Assembly (NCBI RefSeq): GCF_000143415.4
Contig: NW_003314308.1
Coordinates: forward strand, 383,794-447,793
DNA from: Selaginella moellendorffii
Taxonomy: Eukaryota; Streptophyta; Lycopodiopsida; Selaginellales; Selaginellaceae
DNA length: 64,000 nt
Direction: 5' to 3'
Shown here: one piece after another, positions 22,753 through 34,021 of the stretch
Layout of the letters: every line of letters begins with the position of its first letter
Numbering within the stretch: the stretch's first letter is position 1
Made by a program: the position numbers and the translations under genes
Notes under the pieces: generated by a model
The model's input: the letters and a program-made list of their open reading frames with translations, nothing else
Database searches by the model: none
Told to the model about the DNA's origin: nothing

Positions 22753-25197
22753 TCAACGCTTTGATTCGTAAAGGCTGGCCAAGAGCACGTAGGCTGCTCC
22801 CTGGTCGTCACCATCGCCGGCTTTCATCCACGACTCAAAGGCGAGCTTGCCAACCTCGGCGTTTCGGAAGATGCGGCTCGCGCTCAGCACGGTGCTCCAA
22901 GTCACGGCATTGGGCTTGTAAGGCATCGCTTCGACGAGCTTCACCACCTCGTCCAGTCGGTTGGCACGTCCCAGCGAGTCGACGATGCAGTGGTAGTGCT
23001 TGATCCCTGGAAGCGTCCCAAACTTTGAGAGCATGGAATGGAAAAAGTACCTGGCAGTCTCGACGAGGCCACCGCGGCTGCAAGCGATGAGCAGGCACAC
23101 GAAAGTCACGGCGTTTGGGCGGAGTCCCTCGTCGAGCAGCGCGTGGAAGAGCTCCAGCACCTCTCTCGTGTTGACCTGGCGGCTATGCCCGGCTACCAGC
23201 GTGTTCCAAGTCACTAAGTTCCTGGTGGTGGATGAAGAAGTGGCAGCGAAGACACACCCAGCGTCCTCCATGCTTCCACACTTGGCGTAGGCGTCGAGCA
23301 AGCTATTCGTGAGAAGCACCACCTCCTTCTCCTCGGACGACGACAAGAGCCCACGTCGGTTGATCTTTCCATGGACGAGCTTCGTCCTCTCCAGCGCAAC
23401 CAAGCTTCCGCAAGCTTTGAGTGCCGCGGCAAAGCTAAGAACGTCTGGAGCGCAGTCCATCCGAGCGAAGAGCTCCAGGGCCACTTCTCCCTCGTCGCTC
23501 TCCGCGTAGCCGAGCATCAGAGCGTTCCAGAACACCACGTCCCGGCAGTGGATCATCGCCTCAAAGACTCGACGAGCACGGGACAGGCTTCCACACTTGG
23601 AGTACAAGTCGACGAGCGTGCTGGCCACGAATCTGTCCGAGTGGAAGCCACTATTCTCAGCCTGTTCGTGCAAAGCTATGCCTCTTCCCAAGCACCTGGC
23701 CTTGACAAGCTTCCCAGATACTTGCTTCGCGTTCTCCATCGCTGCCAGGCCAGTCCAGGCCTTGAGTGCCGCCACAAAGCTTCGTGAGTCCGATGGCAAG
23801 CCTTGTTGGAGCATTCTCGCAAAAACTTCCAGAGCGGCATCTGGTTCTTCGTTTTGCGCGTAGCCGAGCATAAGTCCGTCCCACGAAACAACCGTGTGCA
23901 CTGGCATCCTTGCGAAGGCCCTGGAAGCGTCAGCCATGCTTCCACACTCTCCATACAAGTCCACCAGCGAGCTTCCCACGCAGACGTCGAGATCACACCC
24001 AAACTTTCGAGCCTGCGCGTGAATAGCCATGCCTTTCTCCAAGCTTTCCAGCTTCACGGGCCTGCCGCAAACTTCCACCCCGGCCTCCTTCGTCGCCAAG
24101 CAAAGGCAAGCTTTCAAAGCAGCGACGAACGTCCCAGCAGTGAGCTCTTCCCAGCATCGTCGCAGCGTCGCCATTCTCTTCTCGAACAGCTCCAGAGTAA
24201 CTTCCGGTCTCCCGTTTCTCGAGTAGCCCAGCATGAGAGCGTTCCACGACACGGCAGTGTGTCGAGGCATCCTGTCAAACACCCGCTGGGCGCTCACCAC
24301 GCTTCCACACTTCGCGTACATGTCCACCAGCGTGTTTGCGATGTAGATATCGTCCTCGAATCCGAGCTCCACGGCTTGGCAGTGAAGGACCCTCCCTCTC
24401 TCCAAGATCTCGGCCTTGGTAACTTTCTTCTCCTCTGCCAAGCTCGCGCAAGCCTTTACTGCCGCCACCAAAGTCCGAGCATTCGGCTCGCATCCTTCCA
24501 CTCCCATGCACGACACCAGCTCGAGCGCCACCTCTTCCTCACCATTGTCTACATATCCCAGCACCAGAGCCGTCCAGGAAACCACGCTCCTACAAACCAT
24601 CCGGTCGAAAACCATCCGGGCATCGACCAAGCTCCCACACTTCACGTAAGCATCGAGCATGGAATTCGCCACAAAGATGTCCGAGTCACAGCTCTTCTCC
24701 ACTGCCTGGAAGTGGACTCCCATTGCTCGCACCAGCGCTCCAAGTTTCACGAGCCTTCCATCGATGATCTCGCCTTCCTCGGCAGCGGCCAAGTTGGAGC
24801 AGGCCTTGGCGGCTGCCACAAACGTCCACGAGTTTGGAGCACAGCCTTCTTCTCGTTCCATCCTTTCAAGCGCCTCGAGAGCTAAGATCTCTTCCTTGTT
24901 CTCCGCGTAGCCGAGCATCAAGGCCGTCCAGGACACCACATTGCGACTGGCCATCCCATCGAAGACCCTCCGCGCATCCGTCAAGCTCCCACACTTGGCG
25001 AACATCGAGATCAGTGAATTTGCCACGGAAATCCGCGAGATCTCCCCTCCTTCCACCGCATCGCTGTGGAGCTTCCATCCTCTCTGCAGATCCCTACTTC
25101 TAGCGCACTCCTGGATCGCTGCGATGACGCTGTGCGATCGAGTTCCCGATTCCTCATCGCAGTCTCGCAAAGATTTCCTCGCGGAGCAGCGCCGCAA
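22753..25197 (-). CDS. PLS-type pentatricopeptide repeat protein, 814 aa, no DYW domain
   Basis: A single intronless frame of 814 codons. Repeated PPR units with the PLS spacing are clear, for example VANSLISMFAKCGSLTDARRVFD and NVVSWTALMLGYAENKEE, recurring about every 100 residues. The C-terminus has the E-like region (KHYHCIVDSLGRANRLDEVVKL, then AVTWSTVLSASRIF) and stops at AAYVLLASLYESKR, before any E+ or DYW domain. PLS PPR proteins bind organellar RNA, mainly as C-to-U editing specificity factors. Without DYW, a separate deaminase would have to act in trans if it edits. The N-terminus is arginine-rich; targeting is unproven. It diverges from HOP with 267 bases between starts. The 571-residue PPR at 38,161-39,876 is a close paralogue. 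Confidence 0.9.
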   Translation of the reverse strand: MRRCSARKSLRDCDEESGTRSHSVIAAIQECARSRDLQRGWKLHSDAVEGGEISRISVANSLISMFAKCGSLTDARRVFDGMASRNVVSWTALMLGYAENKEEILALEALERMEREEGCAPNSWTFVAAAKACSNLAAAEEGEIIDGRLVKLGALVRAMGVHFQAVEKSCDSDIFVANSMLDAYVKCGSLVDARMVFDRMVCRSVVSWTALVLGYVDNGEEEVALELVSCMGVEGCEPNARTLVAAVKACASLAEEKKVTKAEILERGRVLHCQAVELGFEDDIYIANTLVDMYAKCGSVVSAQRVFDRMPRHTAVSWNALMLGYSRNGRPEVTLELFEKRMATLRRCWEELTAGTFVAALKACLCLATKEAGVEVCGRPVKLESLEKGMAIHAQARKFGCDLDVCVGSSLVDLYGECGSMADASRAFARMPVHTVVSWDGLMLGYAQNEEPDAALEVFARMLQQGLPSDSRSFVAALKAWTGLAAMENAKQVSGKLVKARCLGRGIALHEQAENSGFHSDRFVASTLVDLYSKCGSLSRARRVFEAMIHCRDVVFWNALMLGYAESDEGEVALELFARMDCAPDVLSFAAALKACGSLVALERTKLVHGKINRRGLLSSSEEKEVVLLTNSLLDAYAKCGSMEDAGCVFAATSSSTTRNLVTWNTLVAGHSRQVNTREVLELFHALLDEGLRPNAVTFVCLLIACSRGGLVETARYFFHSMLSKFGTLPGIKHYHCIVDSLGRANRLDEVVKLVEAMPYKPNAVTWSTVLSASRIFRNAEVGKLAFESWMKAGDGDDQGAAYVLLASLYESKR

Positions 25198-25464
25198 GTG
25201 ATTTCTCGTGTTTCTCCCCTACCCGTGGATCTACATTTCTCTTCTTGGCGCCATGGATTCTCCCTTCTATGGATTCTATAAACCCTAAAACCTGGAAGGC
25301 TCGAGAATATGCGCGAGCCCTAATAGAGGCCTCTAGAAGCTTTTCTTATTCTAGGGTTTTCGTTCGTGCGAGGGAGCTGCGCAGGGCGCATCGATCGATC
25401 GATCGAGGTAGGCTAGAATCACTCCGTCAGCACCTCTCACTCTACTCGATTCTCTCCCAGGAGC

Positions 25465-27635
25465 ATGGCGGATGAGGCAAAAGCGCGCGGCAATGCCGCT
25501 TTCTCGGCAGGGAATTTCGAAGAGGCGATCAAGCATTTCTCGGACGCGGTTGCTCTAGCTGGGACGAACCATGTCCTCTACTCCAATCGCTCCGCATGCT
25601 ACGCATCGCTCCACAAGTACCAGGAGGCTCTCGAGGATGCAAAGAAGACTGTGGAGCTCAAGCCGGATTGGCCGAAAGGTTACAGCAGGCTTGGCGCTGC
25701 CTATGTCGGCCTCAAGAAATTCCCCGATGCGGTCTCGGCCTACAAGAAGGGACTCGAGTATGATCCTAGCAACGAGGCTCTCAAGTCGGGCTTGGCGGAC
25801 GCACAGGAATCCATGTCAGGGGGAGGGCAGCCATCGCCTTTCGGGAATTTGTTCCAGGGTCCAGATGTGTGGGCGAAGCTCCAGCAGGATCCCAGGACCA
25901 AAGGGTTTCTCGCGCAGCCGGATTTCTTGAAGATGATGCAAGACCTCCAGAGAAATCCCAACGCGCTCAACCTTTACATGAACGATCCTAGGATGATGCA
26001 AGTTCTAGGAGTTCTACTTGGTGTGAACATCCACACGCCTTCCAAGGAGGAAATGGAGAAGGGTGTTTTTGAGGAGGAACAGGAAGCATCGTCTCAGCCA
26101 TCCGAGACTAGTAGGCGTGAGACAAGCAAGCCTGCTGCTCCTGCTCCAGAGCCGGTCCCGGAACCGATGGAGATACCGGATGAAGATAGAGAGAAAAAGG
26201 AAAAGAAAGCGGCGGCTATAAAAGCGAAGGAGGCCGGGAACGAGGCGTATAAGAAGAAGGATTTTGAGGCGGCATTGGCGAATTACTCCAAGGCAATCGA
26301 GCTTGACGACGAGGATATCTCCTACCTCACAAACAGAGCAGCGGTCTACCTTGAAATGGGAAAGGTACTGTTTCTTATTTGTTATTACCACCTTCTGTGG
26401 TTGTTTCTCACTTTCGATGGTTTCTTACGGCAAACAGTACGAAGAATGCATCAAAGATTGCGATCAGGCAGTCGAGCGTGGAAGGGAATTGCATTCAGAC
26501 TACAAGATGGTAGCAAAGGCGCTGACGCGGAAGGGATCGGCTTATGTCAAGCTGGCTAAGTGTGCCAAGGACTACGAGCCTGCTATCGAGATCTTCAACA
26601 AGGCTTTGACAGAACACCGTAATCCGGACACTTTGAAAAAACTCAATGATGCAGAGAAAGTCAAGAAGGAACTTGAGCAAAAGGAGTACTTTGATCCCAA
26701 GATTGCCGACGAGGAGAGAGAAAAAGGTACCTTAAGTCATGAATTGTGCTTGACTTCGTTCTTTTCTTCCTTTTAACTGTTAGGCAACGATTATTTCAAG
26801 GAGCAAAAGTATCCCGAGGCAGTGAAGCATTACTCGGAGGCTCTTAGGAGGAATCCGAATGATGTGAAGGTATCACGCGTGATTTTGTGTGTGATAGCCA
26901 CTGAGCTTGCCCTCTCTTTGCATGCAGGCTTACAGCAACAGAGCAGCAAGCTACACGAAACTCGGTGCCTTCCCCGAAGGGTTGAAGGATGCTAACAAGT
27001 GCTTGGAGATCGATCCTTCTTTTATCAAGGGATACTCGCGCAAGGGGGCAATCCAATTCTTCATGAAGGAGTATGACAAAGCATTGGAAACTTACCAGGT
27101 AAAACTTGAAGGTAGAATGAAAAGACCTCACTTTTAACGTGTGTTCTCGTTTCCTCGATAGACCGGGTTGAAGTACGATGAACACAACCAGGAAATGATG
27201 GATGGGATCCAAAGGTAATTCACCGAAACTTTTCTTTTAATGACAAAGACTCTCCCTTTTTCCCCAGATGCGTCGAGCAGATCAACAAGACGAACAGAGG
27301 AGACATTAGCGCCGAAGAGCTCAAAGAACGCCAGGTTAGCTTTTCTTGTAGTGAGTGCTTCGAGTGTGTTCTTATTTCTCTTTCCACCGTTCAGGCCAAG
27401 GCTATGCAAGACCCCGAGATCCAGGGCATTCTCTCGGATCCAGTAATGCGACAGGTATGAGATCGATTTTTCTCGATTCTTCGTCTCAACTTGAAATGGA
27501 TTTTCTGGTTTGGTGTTGTAGGTATTGATCGATTTCCAGGAGAGTCCAAAGTCAGCTCAAGACCACATGAAGAACCCTATGATCATGGCAAAGATCCAGA
27601 AGCTTGTGGCCGCTGGCATTGTCCAAGTGAGATAG
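25465..27635 (+). CDS. HOP: HOP/STI1 Hsp70-Hsp90 organising co-chaperone
   Basis: Eight exons (25465-26364, 26438-26726, 26784-26869, 26928-27098, 27162-27214, 27268-27334, 27395-27454, 27522-27635) give 579 residues, the usual plant HOP length. Order of domains: TPR1 at about 2-105 (MADEAKARGNAAFSAGNFEE), STI1/DP1 at about 135-190 (TKGFLAQPDFLKMMQDLQ), an acidic and proline-rich linker, TPR2A at about 245-360 (KEAGNEAYKKKDFEAAL), TPR2B at about 375-480 (GNDYFKEQKYPEAVKHYSEA), and DP2 near the end (MQDPEIQGILSDPVM). HOP bridges the EEVD tails of Hsp70 and Hsp90 and transfers clients in the cytosol. Repeat carboxylate-clamp Lys and Asn residues appear present. The large first exon holds over half of the protein. 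Confidence 0.95.
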
Positions 27636-28440
27636 TTGACTGGGCCTCTAGTGGTAGGAATTTTGCTGATTCGCTTCCTATTATGTCATTGATAATGGTC
27701 ATGTGATGATGCGTCCGCCACCTTTTATAGTTAGGTATGCTCTCTTCTACCAACAACATGTCCAAATACATGGGAGGTGGAAGTCATAAGATCTGTACGG
27801 AGTAAGTTTAAAATTCTCGGGCGGGCGGAAGATTTCGCTGGCGCCGTACGCTTTGTCACTATTGAGTCTCAAGTTCAAATCTTCTTAGCGTCTAGAATGT
27901 CCAATAATTGATACATTGGCGATTATTTTGACTCGGACATGGATAAGTTTTGATCAAATATCTTTACAATGCGTTGTGGTTGTAGGGTTTGCCGGCGGCT
28001 GTTTGAATTGTCCGGCCAGCCAATTTTTGTATGTGTGGCCCAAGGCTGACCGATGTTTCTGCCGGTAGATGTATGTAGACAATGTCGATGATGGGCCATG
28101 CTAAGTACGGCACGATTGTAAACTGTCCAAGAGTGACGTCAGCCCTAGTACGGGTGTGCTCGGTACGACCGCCAAGGGAGAAGATTATCTTTTCTCCCTT
28201 ATCCCTTGCCTCGTTCCATTGCGGGCGCATTTAGGGTTTCCATCTTTCCGGCTTCTTTTACTCGCCTTTCTTTATCTTTTATGGTTGCCCTCCCTCTGGA
28301 GATAATGCGCGAGGAACAGGGACGAAGAACACTGCTACCACTGGCGCGGAGGATTTCGCCTAGAATCTGGTGATGGATTGTTGAAATTATGGATTCCTGA
28401 CGCTCGCTAGGGCCGGGAAGGAGCCAGCAGCGATCGGTCG
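27636..28440. other. Intergenic region between HOP and the GRAS gene
   Basis: Holds the HOP 3' UTR and the GRAS promoter and 5' UTR. A TTTAGGGTTT telo-box-like element is at about 28,230-28,239. No other gene was seen. Confidence 0.35.
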
Positions 28441-30426
28441 ATGGCAACGAGCGTCAAGAACGAGCTCCTGGCGGCGTCCCCCCCTCCATTCCACTGGCCG
28501 GCGTCGATCTTCTCACCTCCTCCTCCTCAATCGCAGCATTCTCTGGCCATGCGCGAAGATTGTGGCAGCGGCGTGTGGGATCACTGCTCCGCGGCGGCTG
28601 GATCGGGCGCTCTCTCGCCGCTGAGCGAGTATCTCATGCAGCCGGACGAGGAAATCTTGTCCATGTCCTCGCTCGATGCCGCTAGCAGCAGCTTCCAGTC
28701 GGGATTGACGACGGACGAGGAGGAGGAGCAAGGGTTCTTTGCCGGATTATCGGCGAATTCTTGCTCCTCGGCCTCCAACACGTCCCCCTCCTCGGCCTCT
28801 CACCACTACCAGCAATTCGACCCCAACAGCCCGCCCGGCAACGTCCTCCTCCACTCGGTGGTGCGCTCCAAAATCCACGAGATCAACAGCAGGCTCTTCG
28901 ACGACGAGGACGACGGCATCGATCAGCTCATCACGACCGACGGCGTCGTCATCGATTCCTCGCCCTCGCTGGAGCAGCAGCACGGCTACCAGCCCGTGGC
29001 GATGCCGCCGCCAGCGCCGATTCTCCCATTCCGCTCACACCAGGACTCGTTTGGGACGATACGATCGTTCGATTTCCAGCAGCCCATCCAGCCGGCCTTC
29101 GCGAGCTGGACGCACGGTACGTGGCACGTCCACCCCACGGTGCCGCCGCCGCTGCCGCCGGCGGTACGCGGGCCGGCGTGGCAGCACCGCGGAGGTATAC
29201 CGCACGGTACGGTGCCTGTGCCGCCGGCGCCGGCAAGCACCGTGGCGGTGCCGGGCGGTATACCGCACGACGGCTCCCAGGACCCACAGGTGCTACTCGT
29301 CCAGCTGCTAGTGATGTGCGCCCACGCGGTGGCGGAGGACAACGAGAGCATCGCCCAGATGATATTGGCGCGTCTCAGGCAGCACACTGGGCCGGAGGGG
29401 ACGCCCATGGAGAGGCTGGCGTCCTACTTCACCGAGGCGCTTGCCGCGCGGATCGATCACTCCACGGGCTCTGCCCTCTTCAAGGGCCTGCTCAGCGACA
29501 AGCTGCTCGAGTCGGATGGATCCACGCAGGCCAGCATGCTCGAGGCGTTCAGCACCTTCTACGACTACCTCCCCATCGGCAAATTCGACCACCTCACCAT
29601 GAACCAGGTAATCCTCGACGCCGTGGAGCGCGAGCGCGCCATCCACATCCTCGACCTCCAGCTCTGGTTTGGCACCCAATGGCCGGCGCTGCTGCAAGCT
29701 CTCGCAACTCGCCCCGGAGGACCACCTAGAGTGAGGATCACGGCAGTGGGCTCTTCCGCGGACGACCTAGCAGCCACTGGCGACAAGCTCCACGAGTGTG
29801 CCAAGACGCTGCGCGTCCATCTCGTGTACAAGGCCTTGCTACTGCCCAAGGCGGACAAGTTCCATGCCGGGCTCGTCAACCTCCATCCCGGCGAGGCCTT
29901 CATCGTCAACAGCCTCAGCCAGTTCCACTACCTCCTGCAGCCCTCCACTTCCGACTCGGACACCTCCTTCGGCGGATTCATGGCTCACATCCGAGCTCTC
30001 CGGCCCAAGGTGCTCGTCATGGCGGAGAACGACGCCAGCCACAACAGCTCCGACTTTCTCAAGCGATTCGGGGAGTGTCTCAAGTACTACTCGGCGGTGT
30101 TCGACGCCATGGCGACGTGCGCGAGCTCGCCCAGCGGGAGGTTGAAGATGGAGAGGCTCTTTGCGGCGCCAAAGATCCGGAACATCATCGCGTGCGAGGG
30201 GCCTAACCGGGTGGAGCGTCACGAGAGCATGGCGGACTGGAGCAAGCGGCTGGAGGTGGCGGGGTTTCGGCCATCGCCGCTCAGCCAGAGGGCCGTCAAC
30301 CAGGCCAAGCTGCTACTCCGCCTCTACTACACGAATGGCTACACGCTCCACAGCGAGAGAGGCTCGCTGGTTCTCGGGTGGAGGAATTTGCCGCTCAACA
30401 CGGTATCGGCCTGGAGAGTCGCGTGA
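28441..30426 (+). CDS. GRAS-family transcription regulator
   Basis: An intronless frame of 661 codons. The first 280 residues are low-complexity (Pro, Ser, Gln and acidic patches), as in many GRAS proteins. The GRAS domain fills residues about 287-661. It has LLVMCAHAVAEDN, PMERLASYFTEALAARI, the first leucine-rich part, and a VHIID-like motif (IHILDLQLWFGTQWPALLQAL). These are followed by AFIVNSLSQFHYLL, a PFYRE-like region (RNIIACEGPNRVERHE), and the SAW motif (LGWRNLPLNTVSAWR). GRAS proteins act in the nucleus as signalling-dependent co-regulators. Subfamily is uncertain: no DELLA motif is present, and NSP2-like or SCL-like placement needs a phylogeny. The second half of the N-terminal region has very high GC. 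Confidence 0.88.
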   Translation: MATSVKNELLAASPPPFHWPASIFSPPPPQSQHSLAMREDCGSGVWDHCSAAAGSGALSPLSEYLMQPDEEILSMSSLDAASSSFQSGLTTDEEEEQGFFAGLSANSCSSASNTSPSSASHHYQQFDPNSPPGNVLLHSVVRSKIHEINSRLFDDEDDGIDQLITTDGVVIDSSPSLEQQHGYQPVAMPPPAPILPFRSHQDSFGTIRSFDFQQPIQPAFASWTHGTWHVHPTVPPPLPPAVRGPAWQHRGGIPHGTVPVPPAPASTVAVPGGIPHDGSQDPQVLLVQLLVMCAHAVAEDNESIAQMILARLRQHTGPEGTPMERLASYFTEALAARIDHSTGSALFKGLLSDKLLESDGSTQASMLEAFSTFYDYLPIGKFDHLTMNQVILDAVERERAIHILDLQLWFGTQWPALLQALATRPGGPPRVRITAVGSSADDLAATGDKLHECAKTLRVHLVYKALLLPKADKFHAGLVNLHPGEAFIVNSLSQFHYLLQPSTSDSDTSFGGFMAHIRALRPKVLVMAENDASHNSSDFLKRFGECLKYYSAVFDAMATCASSPSGRLKMERLFAAPKIRNIIACEGPNRVERHESMADWSKRLEVAGFRPSPLSQRAVNQAKLLLRLYYTNGYTLHSERGSLVLGWRNLPLNTVSAWRVA

Positions 30427-31455
30427 TCTCTTGAAAGTTGGATCGATCGATCGATGGGACAATGGAAAGTTTTCTCTCTTTTTACTTTCGTTTTTTTATC
30501 ATATCACTTCGGTCTTCGATTCAACAAAGCGAGTTGGCTCTCTGCAAGCTTGGAACGATCGATCTATCGATCGGATTTTTATTCGAGTAGAGACTGAAAG
30601 AAATTGTGGTTTGTAGCTTTTTTCCCAATTGAGCTCCCCTGTGCATAGGATTTGGCAAGGAATCCAATAAGGTTCGCTCTAGATACCCCTCGAGTCAATC
30701 AATCAGCCAAGAAAAAAATGGCATCTTCTGGGAATCTCCGGTCCCTCTAGTGTCGACACGAAATGGATAAGGCTGGGTTTCTTTTTTTCTTCTTCTTGTG
30801 GTGCTGCACTGTGGCGATTTTTTGGATGGAAGCACACAACGCGACCCTTCGCGGAGAAAAAATTAGTTATTTTTATCGCAAAGCCTTTGTTGGATTGCTA
30901 CGTGCACCACTTTGAGGGCAAGAAATTCTCGTGTGTTTGGGAAAGGTGGTGGCGCACAAAGGATCTTCGCAAGAGCATATCGCATTACATTCTCTACCAG
31001 TGGGTTGAGTCGAGATTTCGAATAATCTTGCAATGAAAGTGGCTGGATCCAACTCGATCCATCCATAGATCGATCCAACAAAAAATCGAAAGGGCACAGA
31101 CAGGAGAGCGGATTGTTTACGTGAAGTTTGTTCGATAGCTACCTCTCGCTCTGTCCTTGCAGTATTTTTTTCCTCCTTCTCCAAGCTCCAAAACAATCTT
31201 TCTCTCTGCATTTGGTGGCACAGCTGGTCCACACAGATATATGTTCACAAAACTCATTTCCATTCACTCTGGTCAGCCACAGCGTCGCTTTCGATCGATC
31301 GCATTCACGCCATAGCCAAGAACACAAGACACCTTACCAGCTCGAGCCAATTTGAAGCTCCCAGACAAGCGCCATAGAATAAAGAAGATAATGATAGGCC
31401 GAGAACCCTAATTGAATACCATCCGTTGGATGGTCCTATATCCAACGGCTAACAT
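30427..31455. other. Intergenic region between the GRAS and PPR genes
   Basis: Contains the GRAS 3' UTR with GATC-rich runs (about 30,443-30,454 and 30,556-30,573), and T-rich tracts. No gene was seen. Confidence 0.35.
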
Positions 31456-33861
31456 TTGATTAAGCCGAATATTCTCGCTCTGGCAAGACATGGCCTTGGC
31501 CTCGTCGCCGATTTCGCCAACGCGATCAAGAGCTGCAAGGATCTCCACAAATGCCGGCTTCTCCACAGCAAGATCCTCTCCGGCCCCTGCAATCACGACC
31601 GATACCTCTCCAATCTCCTCATCGACACGTATGGCAAGCTGGCCAGTATCGAGAGCGCTCGCGCCGTCTTCCACGCGATGGGCGATCCCAATCACTTCTC
31701 CTGGAACATCTTGCTGGGCGCATTCGCCCAGAATGCCCACATCGACGACGCGAAGACCACTTTCGATCGCATGCCGCAGTGGGATCTCGTCTCGTGGAAC
31801 GCGCTAATCTCCGCATTTGCCCATCACGGGCATTCGGAGGAGGCCAAGGCGATGTTCCTGGCGATGGAGAATCGTGACGTCGTGTCCTGGAGCTCCGTGA
31901 TCAAAGCCTACGCGCAGTCCGGACTCGTCGATAAGGCCTCGCAAGTCATGGATCGCATTCCCAAATGGGACGTCCAATCCATCACCGGCATGGTCGCAGC
32001 ATTTGCCCAGAACGGGCACCTTGACGCTGCGAGCGCGATGTTCGATCGAATGGAAGAACGCAACGTCGTCGTGTGGACGGCGCTCATCACCGGCCTCTCG
32101 CTGAGTTACCAGATCGAAGAGGCGGAGACAATCTTTAGATTGATCCCCGGGAGGGACGTGATCGCGTGGAACGCGATGATCACGGCGTATAGCCAAAATG
32201 GCGACCCCCACACGGCCAAGCTCCTCTTCGACGTAATGCCGGAGCGCAACGTGGTGACGTGGACGACCCTGATTGTCGTGCTGGCAGACCACGGTGACCT
32301 GTGCGACGGACGCGGTACCTACCTGCGGATGCCGCACGTCAACGTAGTAGCGTCCAATGCGATGATCCAGGCCAACGCCCACCACGGTGAGCACGACGCG
32401 GCAAAAGGAATCTTTGACGGGATGCGAGAGTGGGACCTTGTCTCCTGGAACTGTCTTCTCACGCTCTACACGGAGGCAGGGAACCTCGCTGACGTGGAGG
32501 GCGTCTTCCACGCCATGCCCGACCGGGATGACGTGTCGCGCAACGCGATGCTTGCGGCGTATGTCCGCTGGGGCCACCTGGACAGCGCCACGTGCCTGTT
32601 TGACGCGATGCCACGTCGCGGGATCGTGTGCTGGAACACCATGGTCACCGCGCACGCCAATGCGGGCGTCACCGCGCGGGCGAAGTGGCTTTACGACACC
32701 ATGCCGCAGTGGAATATCCTTTCGGTCACGGCGATGCTCACCGCGTACTCTAACCGCGCGTTTGTAGAAGATGCCGAGGATCTCTTCATGCGGCTGCCGC
32801 AGCGCACCGCGGTAGCGTGCAACATTATGATCGTGATGTACAGCGAACAGGAGGATCTAGAATCAGCGGTCGGCATATTTTCTAAGATGCCACAGCACGA
32901 TCTTATCTCGTGGAACGCGCTTGTTTCAGCATATGCCGCAAATGGGCATCCGCTGCAAGCGAGAGTTTCTCTCGATTCCATGCCCAAGAGAGACGTGGTA
33001 TCGTGGACGACGGTGGTGGCTGGATATACCCAAACTGGTGATATCGACAAGGCCATCTCCGCCATGAATCGGATGCCAATGTGGGATCTCGTGACCTGGA
33101 ACGTGATGATCTCGGCGTACGCAGGGATTGGAAACTGTGTCATAGCAAAGAAAATGTTTGATGACAAGCAGCAACGGAATCTCATCTCATGGAATGGACT
33201 GATCGCGGCCTACGCCCAAACCGGAAACTTGGCACTCGCGGTCGCCAGCTTCCACAAGATGCCCGAATGGGACTCCATCTCTTGGATCGGGCTCATCGTG
33301 GCCTACGCGCAATGCGGCCACGTATCCGACGCCTGTGCGATGTTCGAGGATATCCCTTCCCGCGGGACGCTGGCGTTCTCCGCGATCCTGGGGGCATATG
33401 CCCACACTGGGTATCACAGCGAGGCCGGGGAGGTCTTCCGGGCAATGCAGCTCGAGGGCGTACGTCCAACCAAGGTTTCGTACATGGCGCTTCTCACAGG
33501 TTTCAGCTATGGCGGGATGCTGGACGAGTGCCGAGAGGCCTTCGTGGGGATGCTGTCGTCGGGGATCTCTCCGGCGATCCAGCACTTTCGCAGCGTTGTC
33601 GACGTTATCGGGCGAGCAAAGGACCCGGGGGATGCGGAAGAACTGATCAGAACGATGCCGTATGTGGCGGACTCGGTGGTGTGGACGTCGCTGCTCGGGG
33701 CGTGTCGCATGCACGGGGATCTGGAGAGAGCGGCGCTGGCGGCAAGAAAGGTGACGGAGCTCGAGCCCGACATCTCGGTTCCGTATGTGCTGCTGGCCGA
33801 GATGATCAAGAGCGAGAGTGGCAGCGACAGTGACGAGCTCGCGAAAGGTATAGATTCGTGA
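31456..33861 (+). CDS. PPR protein built mostly of 31-residue S-type repeats; start unresolved
   Basis: The open frame of 801 codons is almost entirely tandem PPR motifs of about 31 residues (pattern D-L-V-S-W-N-A-L-I-S-A-Y-A-x-x-G-H), roughly two dozen by length. This S-type arrangement is characteristic of lycophytes and some bryophytes. The C-terminus has an E-like segment (HFRSVVDVIGRAKDPGDAEEL, VVWTSLLGACRMHG) and no DYW. The frame opens after a TAA at 31,450-31,452 with TTG; the first in-frame ATG is only at 31,678, inside the repeats. A spliced upstream exon (AG acceptor at 31,463-31,464), a non-AUG start or a damaged start are possible. It probably binds organelle RNA. Confidence 0.85.
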   Translation: MIKPNILALARHGLGLVADFANAIKSCKDLHKCRLLHSKILSGPCNHDRYLSNLLIDTYGKLASIESARAVFHAMGDPNHFSWNILLGAFAQNAHIDDAKTTFDRMPQWDLVSWNALISAFAHHGHSEEAKAMFLAMENRDVVSWSSVIKAYAQSGLVDKASQVMDRIPKWDVQSITGMVAAFAQNGHLDAASAMFDRMEERNVVVWTALITGLSLSYQIEEAETIFRLIPGRDVIAWNAMITAYSQNGDPHTAKLLFDVMPERNVVTWTTLIVVLADHGDLCDGRGTYLRMPHVNVVASNAMIQANAHHGEHDAAKGIFDGMREWDLVSWNCLLTLYTEAGNLADVEGVFHAMPDRDDVSRNAMLAAYVRWGHLDSATCLFDAMPRRGIVCWNTMVTAHANAGVTARAKWLYDTMPQWNILSVTAMLTAYSNRAFVEDAEDLFMRLPQRTAVACNIMIVMYSEQEDLESAVGIFSKMPQHDLISWNALVSAYAANGHPLQARVSLDSMPKRDVVSWTTVVAGYTQTGDIDKAISAMNRMPMWDLVTWNVMISAYAGIGNCVIAKKMFDDKQQRNLISWNGLIAAYAQTGNLALAVASFHKMPEWDSISWIGLIVAYAQCGHVSDACAMFEDIPSRGTLAFSAILGAYAHTGYHSEAGEVFRAMQLEGVRPTKVSYMALLTGFSYGGMLDECREAFVGMLSSGISPAIQHFRSVVDVIGRAKDPGDAEELIRTMPYVADSVVWTSLLGACRMHGDLERAALAARKVTELEPDISVPYVLLAEMIKSESGSDSDELAKGIDS

Positions 33862-34021
33862 ACTCGCTTTCGTGCTTTCTTCCTTGTGTCCAAATGGTGG
33901 ACTCCCAAGCTTGGAGCTTCGGTAAAGACAAAAGAGATCCCGAGACAAACCACGTCAAGTCAAGGGTGGGCGATTTTAGGAAATCGAGACGGACAGTGAT
34001 CGCAATCTATCTTGGCCAGCA

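Noticed and set aside
23803-24885. 360-codon plus-strand ORF opposite the PPR gene, and the 443-codon ORF at 38,554-39,885
   Set aside because: Antisense shadows of GC-rich PPR genes; no domain, and composition follows the opposite strand.
28761-29729. 322-codon ORF overlapping the GRAS gene
   Set aside because: Frame shadow in very GC-rich DNA; the GRAS frame carries the recognisable domain.
31804-32655. 283-codon minus-strand ORF inside the S-type PPR gene
   Set aside because: Stays open because the PPR repeat is periodic; no independent evidence.
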